A stretch of 64,000 nt of DNA, taken from positions 12,218,831-12,282,830 of the forward strand of contig CM039506.1 of NCBI GenBank assembly GCA_022432975.1, in the 5' to 3' direction. Source of the stretch: Begonia masoniana. Taxonomy: Eukaryota; Streptophyta; Magnoliopsida; Cucurbitales; Begoniaceae. Of the stretch, positions 1 to 10,490 are shown piece by piece; position 1 is the stretch's first letter, and each line of letters starts with the position of its first letter. The position numbers were made by a program, and so were the translations under genes. The notes under the pieces were generated by a model. It searched no databases and had not been told where the DNA came from. It was given only the letters and a program-made list of their open reading frames with translations.

Positions 1-2670
1 CCAGTCTTATTTGTAAGGAAGAATGATGGTTCTCTTAGAATGTGCATAGACTACAGGGAACTAAATAAGTTGACAATCAAGAATAGGTACCCCTTACCCA
101 GATTGACGATTTGTTTGACCAATTGCAAGGAGCTAAGGTATTTTCAAAGATAGATTTACGTTCGGGTTATTACCAACTGAAGGTTAAAGAAGGAGATATA
201 CCAAAGACAGCCTTCAGAACCCGCTATGGACATTATGAATTCTTAGTCATGTCGTTTGGATTGACAAACGCCCCTGCCGCTTTATGGATCTAATGAACCG
301 TGTGTTTTGTGAGTATTTGGATAAGTTTGTGATTGTATTCATAGATGATATCTTGATATACTCCCGAACTGTGGCTGACCATGAAGAACATTTGAAAGTA
401 GTTTTGACGACATTGAAGGAGCATCAACTTTACGCCAAGCTGTCTAAGTGTGAGTTTTGGTTAGATAGGTTAATTTCCTTGGCCATGTAGTTTCTGCTAA
501 TGGCATATCTGTGGACCCGACCAAAATTCAGGCAGTAAAGGATTGGCCTCAACCTAAGAATGCCAGCGAAGTCCGCAGCTTCCTTGGACCTGGCAGGCTA
601 TTACAGGAAGTTCATCAAGGGATTTTCCATGATAGCTAAACCCCTGACAGGTTTGACAAAGAAGGACATTAAGTATTCTTGGACTGAAGCCTGTGAAGAC
701 AGCTTCCAGACGTTAAAACTGAAGTTAACAACAGCCCCTGTATTGACCCTCCCAACCGAAGAAGGAAATTTAGTGTTTACTGTGATGCGTCTAAAGTTGG
801 TTTAGGTTGTGTTTGATGCAAGAGGGTAAAGTTATAGCGTATGCTTCTAGGCAGCTAAAAAGTTACGAGCAAAATTACCCCACTCATGATCTAGAATTAG
901 CTGCCGTTGTTTTTTGCCTTGAAGATTTGGAGGCACTATTTATATGGACAGCAATGTGAGGTGTTTTCTGACCATAAAAGTCTAAAGTACCTCTTCACAC
1001 AGAAGGAATTGAACATGAGACAGAGACGTTGGTTGGAATTTGTCAAGGACTACGACTTTGAGATCAAGTATCACCCCGGGAAGGCTAACTCTGTAGCTTG
1101 ATGCGTTGAGTAGGATGTCAACAACAATGCAGCCCGTGGTTTCAACCATGTCTATACCCTTAAGAACAGAAGTTCAGGAATTCGACTTGGAGATAGTTCC
1201 AAGAGTTATCAGTCTTGCTCACTGAATTAACTATTCAACCAACAATTTTGGAAAAGATCAAGGATGCACAACAGAAGGATTCAGTGGAAAATATCAGCAT
1301 GATGGATAAGTTGAAGGACACCACCTCTGAGTTCAGTCTCTCAAAGGATGGGATCCTGAGGTTTAGAAATCGGTGGTGCATTCCTAATGATGTGGAATTG
1401 CGTAAGTTGATCTTGGCTGAGGCGCACTCCTCTTCCTTTTCTGTACATCCTGGCTGCACCAAGATGTACTGAGACCTGAAGTTACAGTACTGGTGGCCTA
1501 ACCTAAAAAGGGATGTTGCTAAGTATGTTGAGTCCTGTTTAGTATGCCAACAAGTCAAGCCGAGCACCACGTCCAGGAGGTACTCTTCAGCCGTTGCCTA
1601 TTCCCGAATGGAAGTGGGAACATATAGCTATGGATTTTGTTGTAGGACTACCTAAGACGACAAAAGGGCATGATTGTATTTGGGTTGTGGTGGATAGACT
1701 GACGAAATCAGCCCATTTCTTACCTGTAAGGACCACCTATACGATGGACCAATTTGCTGATCTTTATGTTCAGGAAATTATTAGGTTGCATGGGATCCCT
1801 GTATCCATTGTCTCTGACCGTGACCCCAGGTTCACCTCTCGATTCTGGAAAAGTTTGCAAAGTACATTAGGTACAAAGTTATCTTTCAGCACAGCTTTTC
1901 ACCCACAGACCGATGGCCAATCAGAAAGGACAATTCAAATACTCGAAGATATGTTGAGAGCATGTGTACTTGACTTTCAGACAACTTGGAGTAGACATTT
2001 ACCGCTAGTTGAATTCTCCTACAATAACAGTTATCAGTCCACCATCGGTATGGCACCATATGAAGCTCTGTATGGTAGGAAATGTAGGTCACCTCTTTAC
2101 TGGGACGAGGTTGGGGAAACAAAACTTCTTGGACCTGATATTTTGCAGCAAATGTCAGATAAGATTGCAACTATTCGGAAAAGAATGATGACTGCACAAA
2201 GCCGGCAGAAGTGTTATGCAGATCGAAGGAGAAGGGAACTCGAGTTTTCAGTAGGAGATGAAGTATTCTTAAAGGTGTCACCATTTAAAGGAGTCTTAAG
2301 ATTTGGCAAGAAGGGAAAACTTAATCCTAGATTTATTGGACCCTTCCCTGTCTTGGCAAAAATCGGGAGTACGGCTTACAGACTGCAACTGCCTCCATCA
2401 TTGGATAAAGTTCATAATGTCTTCCATGTGTCAATGTTAAGAAAGTGCATGCGTGATCCGATGCAGGTCATCCAGCCATCGGATATTGGTTTAGAGCCGA
2501 CACTGGAGTATGAGGAGAAACCGATACAGATATTGGAATATGCAGTCAAGACTCTGAGAAACAAAGAGATTCCATTGGTGAAAGTTTTATGGACAAATCA
2601 TGGCATTGAAGAAGCCACATGGGAAAGACAGCAAGAGATGTTGGACAAATATCCTAAGTTATTTGCTTGA
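1..2670 (+). pseudogene. Ty3/gypsy chromovirus pol, decayed, 5' end outside window
   Basis: This is the reverse transcriptase, RNase H, integrase and chromodomain part of a gypsy polyprotein. In order one sees the RT fingers (CIDYRELNK near 45-70), the catalytic FIDDILIYS near 340-362, the RNase H segment (YASRQL, then SDHKSLKYL near 967), the HHCC integrase finger near 1425-1550, the integrase core (HFLPV, SDRDPRFTS, HPQTDGQSERT) within a continuous frame 1594-2670, and a C-terminal chromodomain-like end (VLWTNHGIEEATW). That domain order and the chromodomain place it among chromoviruses. The reading frame breaks by apparent single-base indels near 283, 470, 583, 813, 910 and 1095, by an in-frame TGA near 1470, and again before 1594, so it cannot be expressed as one polyprotein. 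Gag and protease lie upstream of base 1. It directly precedes a polypurine tract and the LTR at 2712. Confidence 0.93.
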
Positions 2671-2696
2671 GCAATTTTCGAGGACGAAAATTTTGT

Positions 2697-2711
2697 TTAA
2701 GGAGGGGTGGA
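2697..2711 (+). other. polypurine tract of the gypsy element
   Basis: A purine-rich run (AAGGAGGGGTGGA) lies directly before the LTR that starts TGTAACACCC. This is the expected plus-strand primer of reverse transcription and fixes the orientation of the element as plus. Confidence 0.8.
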
Positions 2712-3692
2712 TGTAACACCCGACATTTCGGCCAGGTGATTTTCTGACCATTTTCATTGTCACCCTCTTATTTAACCGTTATGATTTAAATTTAATGTTA
2801 AGACAAATTTATTACAAGTTGAGTAAAACTAGGTTGGGTGGCAGTTTAGTAATTAGAATTGATGGATTAGGTATAAATAGGAAATGGAAACCTTAAATCT
2901 CATTTTATTACCACTGTAGCCGACATTCCCTCTCGGCGATTTCTTCTCTCCCAAGTTCTTGCTCTCGGCTACCAGAACTTTCCTCTGCCGACGACTGGTT
3001 TCGAGCTTGCTCTTCTCTGCAAATCCACACCCGAGGTATGAAATGGACAATGTAGTCATTCATTAGTAAATAGAGTTCTGTTTTCAGCTCGGCACTGAGT
3101 TCGGATTTTTTTAGCAGTGGCCGAGTAGTTTAAGACTTTTTAAAATCTGAGAGTAGAAATGTCATCCCGAATCGATTCTGAACATTTTAAGTAACCAACT
3201 CGGATTTAACCAATGGTAAAACCTGTCCACCTAGTTTCGGATTTCAGACTGCAGTGTGTCAAACAGAGGAATCAGAATGACTTTAGCTATTAGATCCTAG
3301 GATGGTTTATGATTAGGACTATTAGGACTTTGTTTTAACTACTGTAATGTACATGTTTTAGGTGAAGAAGTTTAAAGGAAAGAAGCTCGGATTGCTAAGG
3401 AATCCAGGTAAGTGAATGTGTTAAGATTTCCGGCCACTAGGGCCCTACACCGCAAGGGTATTAGGAAATCACTGAGATGTTAGCTTATTGACTATGATCT
3501 GTTATTTCCACGATATGAGAAGTTGTGTAAGTAAATGTAAAGTTACAGGATGTTTTACTTGTCCTCATGATATGACTTTTCTCTATGAACTTTATGTCTA
3601 TGCACTGTGTTCCGGTTATGATTAAGTTGAGAATATGAAAAGCAAATGTAACCAAGATTAAGTACAGAGCGGGGAAAGACTATGTTATGTAT

Positions 3693-3833
3693 GACTCGCG
3701 AATTCTCCCACTGGTGGAGGCCGAGTTAATGATATGTATGACTCGCGAAATCTCTCACTGGTGGAGGCCGAGTAAATGATATGTATGGCTCGCGAATTCT
3801 CCCACTGGGGAGGCCAAGTGATGTATCATGATT
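3693..3833 (+). repeat. 47-bp tandem repeat in LTR A, 3 copies
   Basis: The unit starts GACTCGCGAATTCTCCCACT and recurs at 3693, 3740 and 3787 with a 47-bp period and few substitutions. The mirror array is in LTR B near 14690-14825. Confidence 0.85.
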
Positions 3834-4433
3834 GCCGCGATAGACAAATGATTATGTATGACTGCCGCGATAGGCAAATGACTATGTACCCCTGTCTTCC
3901 TCCCTCGTCTCCTGCCTTAATACATGTTATGTAAAAGATAAAGATGAACACGAATGATGAATGGTTTATGAACTTATGTCTCTTTAAATTGTGTACTCAT
4001 GTATATCTGTCAGCATGCATTCCTTACTAAGCATTAGGCTTATAGTTAAACCTTATGGTGTAGGTGAAGAAGGTTCAGGTGAGGATGTTATGTTCAAAGA
4101 TGATGCTTAAGGCTGGTTGCTGGAGGATGCTCAAGGTGACAGTGTGGGACTGGAGAGGCGATTTATGACCCCTGGTTAAGACTCTTATGTTACAGTATGT
4201 TAAAGAATATGGTAGTTTAAGTAGGATGAGATTATTTTAAAACGTTGAGCTTTGAAACTGTCTAGTAGATCACTGAGTCAGGGAATGATTATATTGATTT
4301 ATAATGGTCTGTTGCTTAAGTCTTCTGCTATATGCATTTGAATGAGTTGTGTTTTCTTTTTGTTGGAAGGAGTCATTTGATGATTTAGAGTTCTCTACCG
4401 TAAGACGGAAGCTGGAAGAGGTAGTCTTCCGGT

Positions 4434-4657
4434 TGACGTCATCGGCAGATGCCGAAGGGTAATTGTTTGATGGTTTAGTCTTCCGGCTGACGTCATCGGC
4501 AGATGCCGAAGGGTAATTGTTTGATGGTTTAGTCTTCCGACTGACGTCATCGGCAGATGCCGAAGGGTAATTGTTTGATGGTTTAGTCTTCCGACTGACG
4601 TCATCGGCAGATGCCGAAGGGTAGTTGTTTGATGGTTTAGTCTTCCGGATGACGTCA
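4434..4657 (+). promoter_or_regulatory. 54-bp tandem array, 5 copies of TGACGTCA
   Basis: The palindrome TGACGTCA occurs at 4434, 4488, 4542, 4596 and 4650, exactly 54 bp apart, each followed by a (T/C)CGGCAGATGCCGAAGGG-like segment. TGACGTCA is the established high-affinity core for plant TGA/bZIP and CREB-type factors. A role as an LTR enhancer is my inference. The apparent open frame here (minus strand) only reflects a repeat unit whose length is a multiple of three. Confidence 0.7.
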
Positions 4658-4770
4658 CCGGAAGATGTAAAATGTGTTTTTGTCGATTAGCGACCGGAAG
4701 ATGTAAAATGTGTTTTGTCGCTTAGCGACCGGAAGATGTAAAATGTGTTTTGTCGATTAGCGACCGGATG
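4658..4770 (+). repeat. about 35-bp tandem repeat, 3 copies
   Basis: The unit CCGGAAGATGTAAAATGTGT followed by TTTGTCG(A/C)TTAGCGA is repeated three times next to the TGACGTCA array. Its reverse copy is at about 13745-13860 in LTR B. Confidence 0.8.
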
Positions 4771-5222
4771 ATGTTTTAATTTAGCACGCAAGGCCCACGT
4801 GCCCACCGGAAGATGTCTTCTTTTAGGCGATGTTAAGCGAGTCACGCGTAATGCACGTGATGACCGGACGACTAAATTACTGAGGGTTGTCAACGCATGC
4901 AACCCATGCAAACCCGAGTGGTATTAAGTTAAGAGAATTGAGGGCACCTCCTCTTTTCCCGTAAATTGTCAAGAAGCCAATGACCGAGTCTAGTCGCTTG
5001 ACTCTGTGAAGGTTGAGCCGACGAGGCGTGGGAAGTCAGGCACGAGAGGATTCGTCTTCCTTAATGGTTCTGCGTCTCTATTACCAGTTTAGAAAAAAAA
5101 AGTATATGTAAAATGTGAAAGTCTGTTGAGAGATAGTAAGTGAATGTAATATTAGTAAAAGTCAAGCAAACGATTAATGAAAGAATATGAACACGTGACG
5201 GCTCCTGGCCGGGGTTGTTACA

Positions 5223-7616
5223 GAGAGGAGATAGAAAGAGACGGAAAGGATGAAAGTTTGGAGTGGTAGGTGAGATTGGCAGGGAGGTGATGATGGGGAC
5301 GTCGGTAGAGTGAACAGTGGTCGAAGAGATGGAGAAAAATAGAAACACGAGCTCAGTGAAAACTACATGTTGGGATATGTAAATTCAACCACTTGTTGGT
5401 TGAAGACATAAATACCCTTTATGATTATTCCTGGGGCTGGAATGGAATTGAAGCTTATGGGTGTTAAAGGGACGTAAAAAAGAAAAACATTGAAAGCCAA
5501 AAATACAAAGATGAAAATAAGACAGAGTTTTGTGGTATAGTGTTTGGAATAGAGATTTGTTTAATAAAACTTTGGATGGGAGCCGATTAACTAAGTATAC
5601 GACTGTAACAAAGGTGAAGGGCCAGTATTTTAAAGGCATGGATGCATGAGCAAGGAGGGTTAAACCAGTTTCAACGATGTGTCGATTTTTTCTTTTAACC
5701 TGCCCGTTTTGTTGTGGTGTATTATCCGATCTTAAATGTTTAATGGTTCCATTGAATTGAGTTTGAATCATTTTTTGAAATATGAGTAATTTGTGATAAG
5801 TTCCATTGAATTGAGTTTGAATCATTTTTTGAAATATGAGAAATTTGTGATAAGTTTCATTCTTTACATGTCAAGGGATAAAACCAAGTAAATCTAGAAA
5901 AATCGTCAATAAAAACTAAAAAGTATTTGACACCGGTGTTGGAAGAGACTGGGGAAGGACCCCAAACATCTGTATGAATTAATTCAAAGGGAACAATAGC
6001 ATGAGAATGAGAAATAGGAAATGATAAACAACGAGATTTAGCTAATTGACAAAAAAAAAAACAAAAATCTAAATTGCGAGATGAAACAAAAATGTTTCCA
6101 GTGGACAAAACAGAGTGAGCAATTGTTGAAGACGGATGTCCCAATCTAAAATGCCACAGATTAGAGGAACAACCAGATATGGAATGAAGCTGAGTAGGCG
6201 AGGATGGACAGGAGGAAGGAGAACAGACCCTATAGATGCCGTTATCCAGTATTCCCCGGAGAATGATTTTGTGGGAGTCCAGATCCTTGATCACAAAAAA
6301 AGAGGGATAAAATTCAATATAAGCATTATTATCAAAACACAATTGCGAGACACTAAGGAGATTTTTCTGAAGGAAAGGAGAACGATAGACAGTGTTTAAA
6401 AATAAAGAAGAAGAGGGAGTAGGAATGGTGGCATGACCAATATGAGAGATATGCGAACACTTACCATTTCCAATTGTGATTTGAGCATGACCTGAATATG
6501 GAGTCAGTGAGTCGAGCATGTTCAAGTCGGGAGTGTAATGGTGAGTGGCTCCAGAGTCCATATACCAAGAGGAATCTATGGGTGTAGTGAGAGTAGTTGA
6601 CTGGGTATCAGAGGACAGAAGAATGACAAAGAAATTTCGAGGATTTGGAGCTGGTTGATATTGTAGGTTGGTTCTGTGATAACAGATATTAGCACTGTGT
6701 CCTAGTTTGAGGCAAATTTGGCATATGGAGGTTGATTTTGATTGAAAGAAGGGGACAAAGGGCGATATGTAGGAGTAGGAAGCAGAGAGGAAGGAAAGAA
6801 AGATGGGCGATGACCACGTGGTCTTGAAGGTGTAAAGAAGGAGTGAGGTCCACGAATGGAAGGGAACTTGGGTTTAGGTTTATTACCTGAGACATTTGTG
6901 TTATTGACTTGAATGGAGCTCAGAGAGGTTGGCGCATTCAGTCATTCCATATGAGCATCATAGCTTAATAGTAGGCTATTTATCTCTTCAATGGAGGGAC
7001 GGCGGTACGGGTGGTCATCGCAGTGACGAAGGGGTTGTATTCTGCTCCTAATCCATTTAAGAAATATAGAAGTTGATCTTTCTGGTTTACTGGTTCACCA
7101 ACAGTTGTAAGTGTGTTGCAGAGACTTCAGAATTTCTGAACATAAGACACTGCACTGAGTCCATCTTTGTGAAATGCTTGGAGACTTGTTCGAAGCTCCA
7201 CAATCTAGGCAAGGGAAGAAGAAAAGTAAAGTTGTCCAAGAGCTTCCCAGATCTCGAACGCTGTCGAATAGCTGACCAGATGACCTAGCATTTGTTCGTG
7301 AACAGAGAGATAAATCCAACTCATAATAAGTCGATTATACCTCTGTCAGGATAGAAAATCTGGCTTAATGATCTGTGAACTAGATTCATCTGTTGTGGGA
7401 GGACACAGACAAGATCCGATAAGAATATTTTTCAGTCCGTTGGCGATAACAACATTTAGAAGCTGATTTTTCCAGATTAGGAAGTTTGAGTTATCAAGTT
7501 TGATGGTTAAAGGTTGATTAACAGAAGGGAGATACGAGAGGGAGGAAAGGGGGGAGGAAGAAGATGATGGTGTGTCTATTGTACTTTGTGAGGACGTCAT
7601 TATTTTTAGAGGGTTA
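5223..7616 (-). pseudogene. copia element, 5' half (gag, protease, integrase)
   Basis: Read on the minus strand from 7600 down: a copia gag start (LDNSNFLIWKNQLL, later LGAEYNPFVTA), a CCHC zinc knuckle near 6720-6675 (C-x2-C-x4-H-x4-C), the aspartic protease motif WYMDSGATHHY near 6570, the pre-integrase LGHPSS motif, and the integrase core with HTDVWGP and RKNRHIVETG. Frameshifts and stops break gag, and the stretch expected between the second catalytic Asp (RSDN) and TPQQNG is absent, so integrase is defective. The coding sequence stops at 5223 exactly where LTR A ends. The missing RT half is at 15804-16766 on the opposite strand. No tRNA-binding site precedes the gag start, since an LTR element interrupts the leader at 7616-7622. 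Confidence 0.9.
5746..5853 (-). repeat. 54-bp in-frame tandem duplication in copia integrase
   Basis: The segment starting GTTCCATTGAATTGAGTTTG at 5746 is repeated at 5800 with only a few differences. It adds 18 residues to the integrase reading frame, another sign of decay. Confidence 0.85.
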
Positions 7617-7621
7617 CAGAG

Positions 7622-9807
7622 TGTAACGCCCCGAATTTTCTGAACCCGGTTCGCTACTCAATGCTCGAACATGACTAAGAAATTTTTTTTTGATTAATTT
7701 AAATCTTCACTCGAAAGTCAAAATTTGGCATTTTTCTAAAAAACCAAAACATTTTAAAATTTGCAGCGGAAATCATTTGAACCACAATGAAGTTATACAA
7801 AACTACGAAATGCTGTTGAATTGTTAAGAAACAATCGACAATTTGAAAATCTAGTTTAAACAGCGAAATATTAGAGAAGTCGCAGAAGTCAAACACATCT
7901 GCCAATTGATAAAGTAACCGGAAGAAGCAGAAATAGAAGATAGAAGGTTTCTACCGATGACGTCAGCCAAAAGACATCAACCGATCGCAAACGACAAGAT
8001 ACACTCTACATCCTCCGATGACTATACGACAAAAATCCTCCTACATCTACCGATGATGTCAGCATGCATCTGCCGATGAGTTTACCGAGACATTATCCGA
8101 TGGACTTTGACCTACACCTTCCGATAGAACAAACCTCATGTACCGGTGACTTTACTGAGACATCATCCGATGACTATTCTTAAGGCATCTTCCGATAGAA
8201 TTAACCTATATCATCTGATGACTTTTCTTAAGGCATCTTCCGATAGAATTAATCTATATCATCCGATGACTTTTCTTAAGGCATCTTCCGATAGACAACA
8301 ACACAACTTCCTCCAATAGAAGACAATAAACTTCTACACACATCCACCGATAGCTTTTACCAAAACATCATCCGATAGATAACTTACTCAACTCCTACCG
8401 ATGGACAAAACAACATGGCAGTAGGCTTTACTATAAATTGAGAAAGTCTCGACTGTCAAAAGGACTTAAGCATTTTACCAAAAACCATTCAGAGGCAGGT
8501 TAAATCATTGTATTGCTCAAATTCAGTAAAAAACAACATTATAAAATCCAACAGAACACTAATGTCAGGAAATCTCCAAAACTAATTCAAAAGGTTGCTA
8601 CCACTACTGTCATGAAAACTCAATGTACTCAGATTGAATCATTTTCAACTAGACCTTTACAACCGCTGACAGCAGTTAACCCGCCTCATCAGTTTACTAG
8701 ACCGGAGCATGAATGTACCCCTCCAACCACATCTACTCATCTGTGCACACAGGAAGTTCACCTGCAGTAATCTCTTCACCTACATCACAAAACTCATCTA
8801 TTAGCCTAATGCTAAGCAAGTAAAGCAAGAAATGAAATGTGTACTGAAATGTAAATCATAAATATGCAGTTTCTACTTTCATTCCTCAGTTATGTTGCAT
8901 TCGTTCACTGGTCTGATGATCCCTGATACAATGGGAGGTGGATCAATTTTCCCAAGGTATGAATCCATATATTCAATTAAGGGGCGGATTAATTCCCTTA
9001 ACAGCTGATTTGATCCCTGATACAATGGGAGGTAGCTCAATTTTCCCAGGGTATGAATCCGTATGTTCGATTAAGGGGCAGATTAATTCCCTTAAAAGTA
9101 TACTGTTACAATCTGTTCACATCTCACCATGCTACTCCATGTAAATTTATTTTCGTTTTCTTTCAAAATATGATGCATGGCAACTGAAAAGAAACATTCA
9201 TTCATGCACACACAAATCCTACTGTTTTGTGATGTAGGCCCGAAGGCACATGCAAACTCTACTTACCTGGTCTCCTGGAAAAACTTGGTTGCAAGCTACT
9301 TCGGGTATTACTCAAACCTAAAACCATAGACAGAGCATACATTAAATTTCCTCTAATCTCCATTCTAAACCACTAGAAATCTAAGGGAGACTGTTTTGGG
9401 AACTCTAGTCATTGTGCATTCCCGATTTCAACTTAAACCGAAACCACCACTCGCTTACCGCCTTCTCCAAACCTCATTTATCATCCCTTCCTACCAACGA
9501 TAGATACAATGTAACAAGAAATAGAAGCAAAACTCACCAAGTTCAGAGGAAATCGCTGGAGAAAGTCGAAGGGGGTCTCCTATCGCGCTCTGCTAAGCTG
9601 AGGAGCTGAGAATGGAGAGGAAATGAAATAAACAGTGGCGGCTACTTCATTAATAGTTTCCTTAAATACATTATCCACCTTTGAATTTCTAATTACCTTT
9701 ATGCCCTTGCTTAGTCATCCACTAACCCTACATTTAATATTGCCATATAAATTGTGCCATTAGTTTAAAAGGAATAGAGAAACGGTTTGATAGAACCGGG
9801 TATTACA
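7622..9807 (-). mobile_element. solo LTR (LTR2, 2186 bp) with CAGAG target duplication
   Basis: The unit starts TGTAACGCCCCGAA and ends ACCGGGTATTACA on the plus strand, and is flanked by a perfect 5-bp repeat CAGAG (7617-7621 and 9808-9812). No gag, pol, PBS or polypurine tract lies inside, so it is a solo LTR. Sense is inferred as minus, since in that sense it carries CCAG/GTAAGT (complement of 9261-9270) followed by GGCCTACATC, as in LTRs A and 4. One TGACGTCA is at 7958. The 94-bp repeat at 8918 lies within it. Confidence 0.85.
8918..9105 (-). repeat. 94-bp tandem duplication inside LTR2
   Basis: GATCCCTGATACAATGGGAG starts at 8918 and again at 9012, each followed by the same 70-odd bases with scattered substitutions. 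It is a two-copy tandem repeat, comparable in place to the 47-bp array of LTR A. Confidence 0.85.
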
Positions 9808-10490
9808 CAGAGTGTAACACCCGAAAAAAAAATTTCCTATAACGTGCATAACCTTAGATTAGCTAAGTGTGGGAGTTAAATGTCATTTAAGGGTCATGCT
9901 AAGTGTTTGATTTAGAAAGTGGAAGTGAAGACAATTTGGAAGTGGAAATAAGGGAGGAGTGGTTGGTTAGGAGAAAAGCCAAAATAGAAAAGAATTTGTT
10001 TGAAAAGTCAAAGCACAATTGGACCAATAGAAAATGTGGAGATAAGTAAAATAAAACTTGAGAAAAAAATTACATGGAGAAGTGGTTTATGAGTGCCTTT
10101 CACTTTGAAAGAAAAAGAGAAAAAGGAGGTTTGACAATTCAAACCATTATGTGTTTGAAAAGTCAAAACATATTAACCAATATAAAATTTGTTAGAAAAT
10201 TTAATGGAAGAAAAGATGGTGATTGGGATGATGATTTACGTTGGATTTAAAGGAGAGACAAGAGAGGGTTTAGGTGCAATTTTAAAAAGAATGGTGGAGG
10301 ACAAGAAAAAGTGGAAAATAGATTAGGTTAAAAGGTGATTTTCCTTTTTCTTTCTTCATCTTCGTCGGCCTCTCTCCTTCTCCTCCATAGCCGACTCCTC
10401 TCCTTCCCTTTCCTTCATTTTTGCAAGAGATTTTAAGGTATTAATGCATGGGTTTTGGTTTATATATATATATATATATAAGTGAAGTTT

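Larger units (their letters stand above)
2712..5222 (+). mobile_element. 3' LTR (LTR A, 2511 bp) of the gypsy element
   Basis: The LTR begins TGTAACACCCGACATTTCGG just after the polypurine tract and ends CCGGGGTTGTTACA, giving terminal inverted TGTAAC/GTTACA. A nearly identical copy in reverse orientation occupies 13298-15803. Inside are three tandem arrays (3693-3833, 4434-4657, 4658-4770) and a consensus splice donor CAG/GTAAGT at 3407/3408. The base pairs after its end (GAGAG) belong to a copia element, and the matching half of that element lies beyond LTR B, so the right flank was exchanged by inversion (see findings). Confidence 0.92.

Noticed and set aside
4395..4658. Repetitive protein with MTS(S/V)GRLNHQT units
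   Set aside because: It is only the minus-strand reading of the 54-bp tandem array, whose length is divisible by three; the same appears in LTR B and, in part, in LTR4.
3693..4770. CRISPR-like array of direct repeats with spacers
   Set aside because: The repeats are contiguous tandem units of 47, 54 and about 35 bp inside a plant LTR, with no unique spacers and no cas genes.
6136..6399. Plus-strand open frame of 87 codons in the copia half
   Set aside because: It is an antisense shadow of the copia pre-integrase region.
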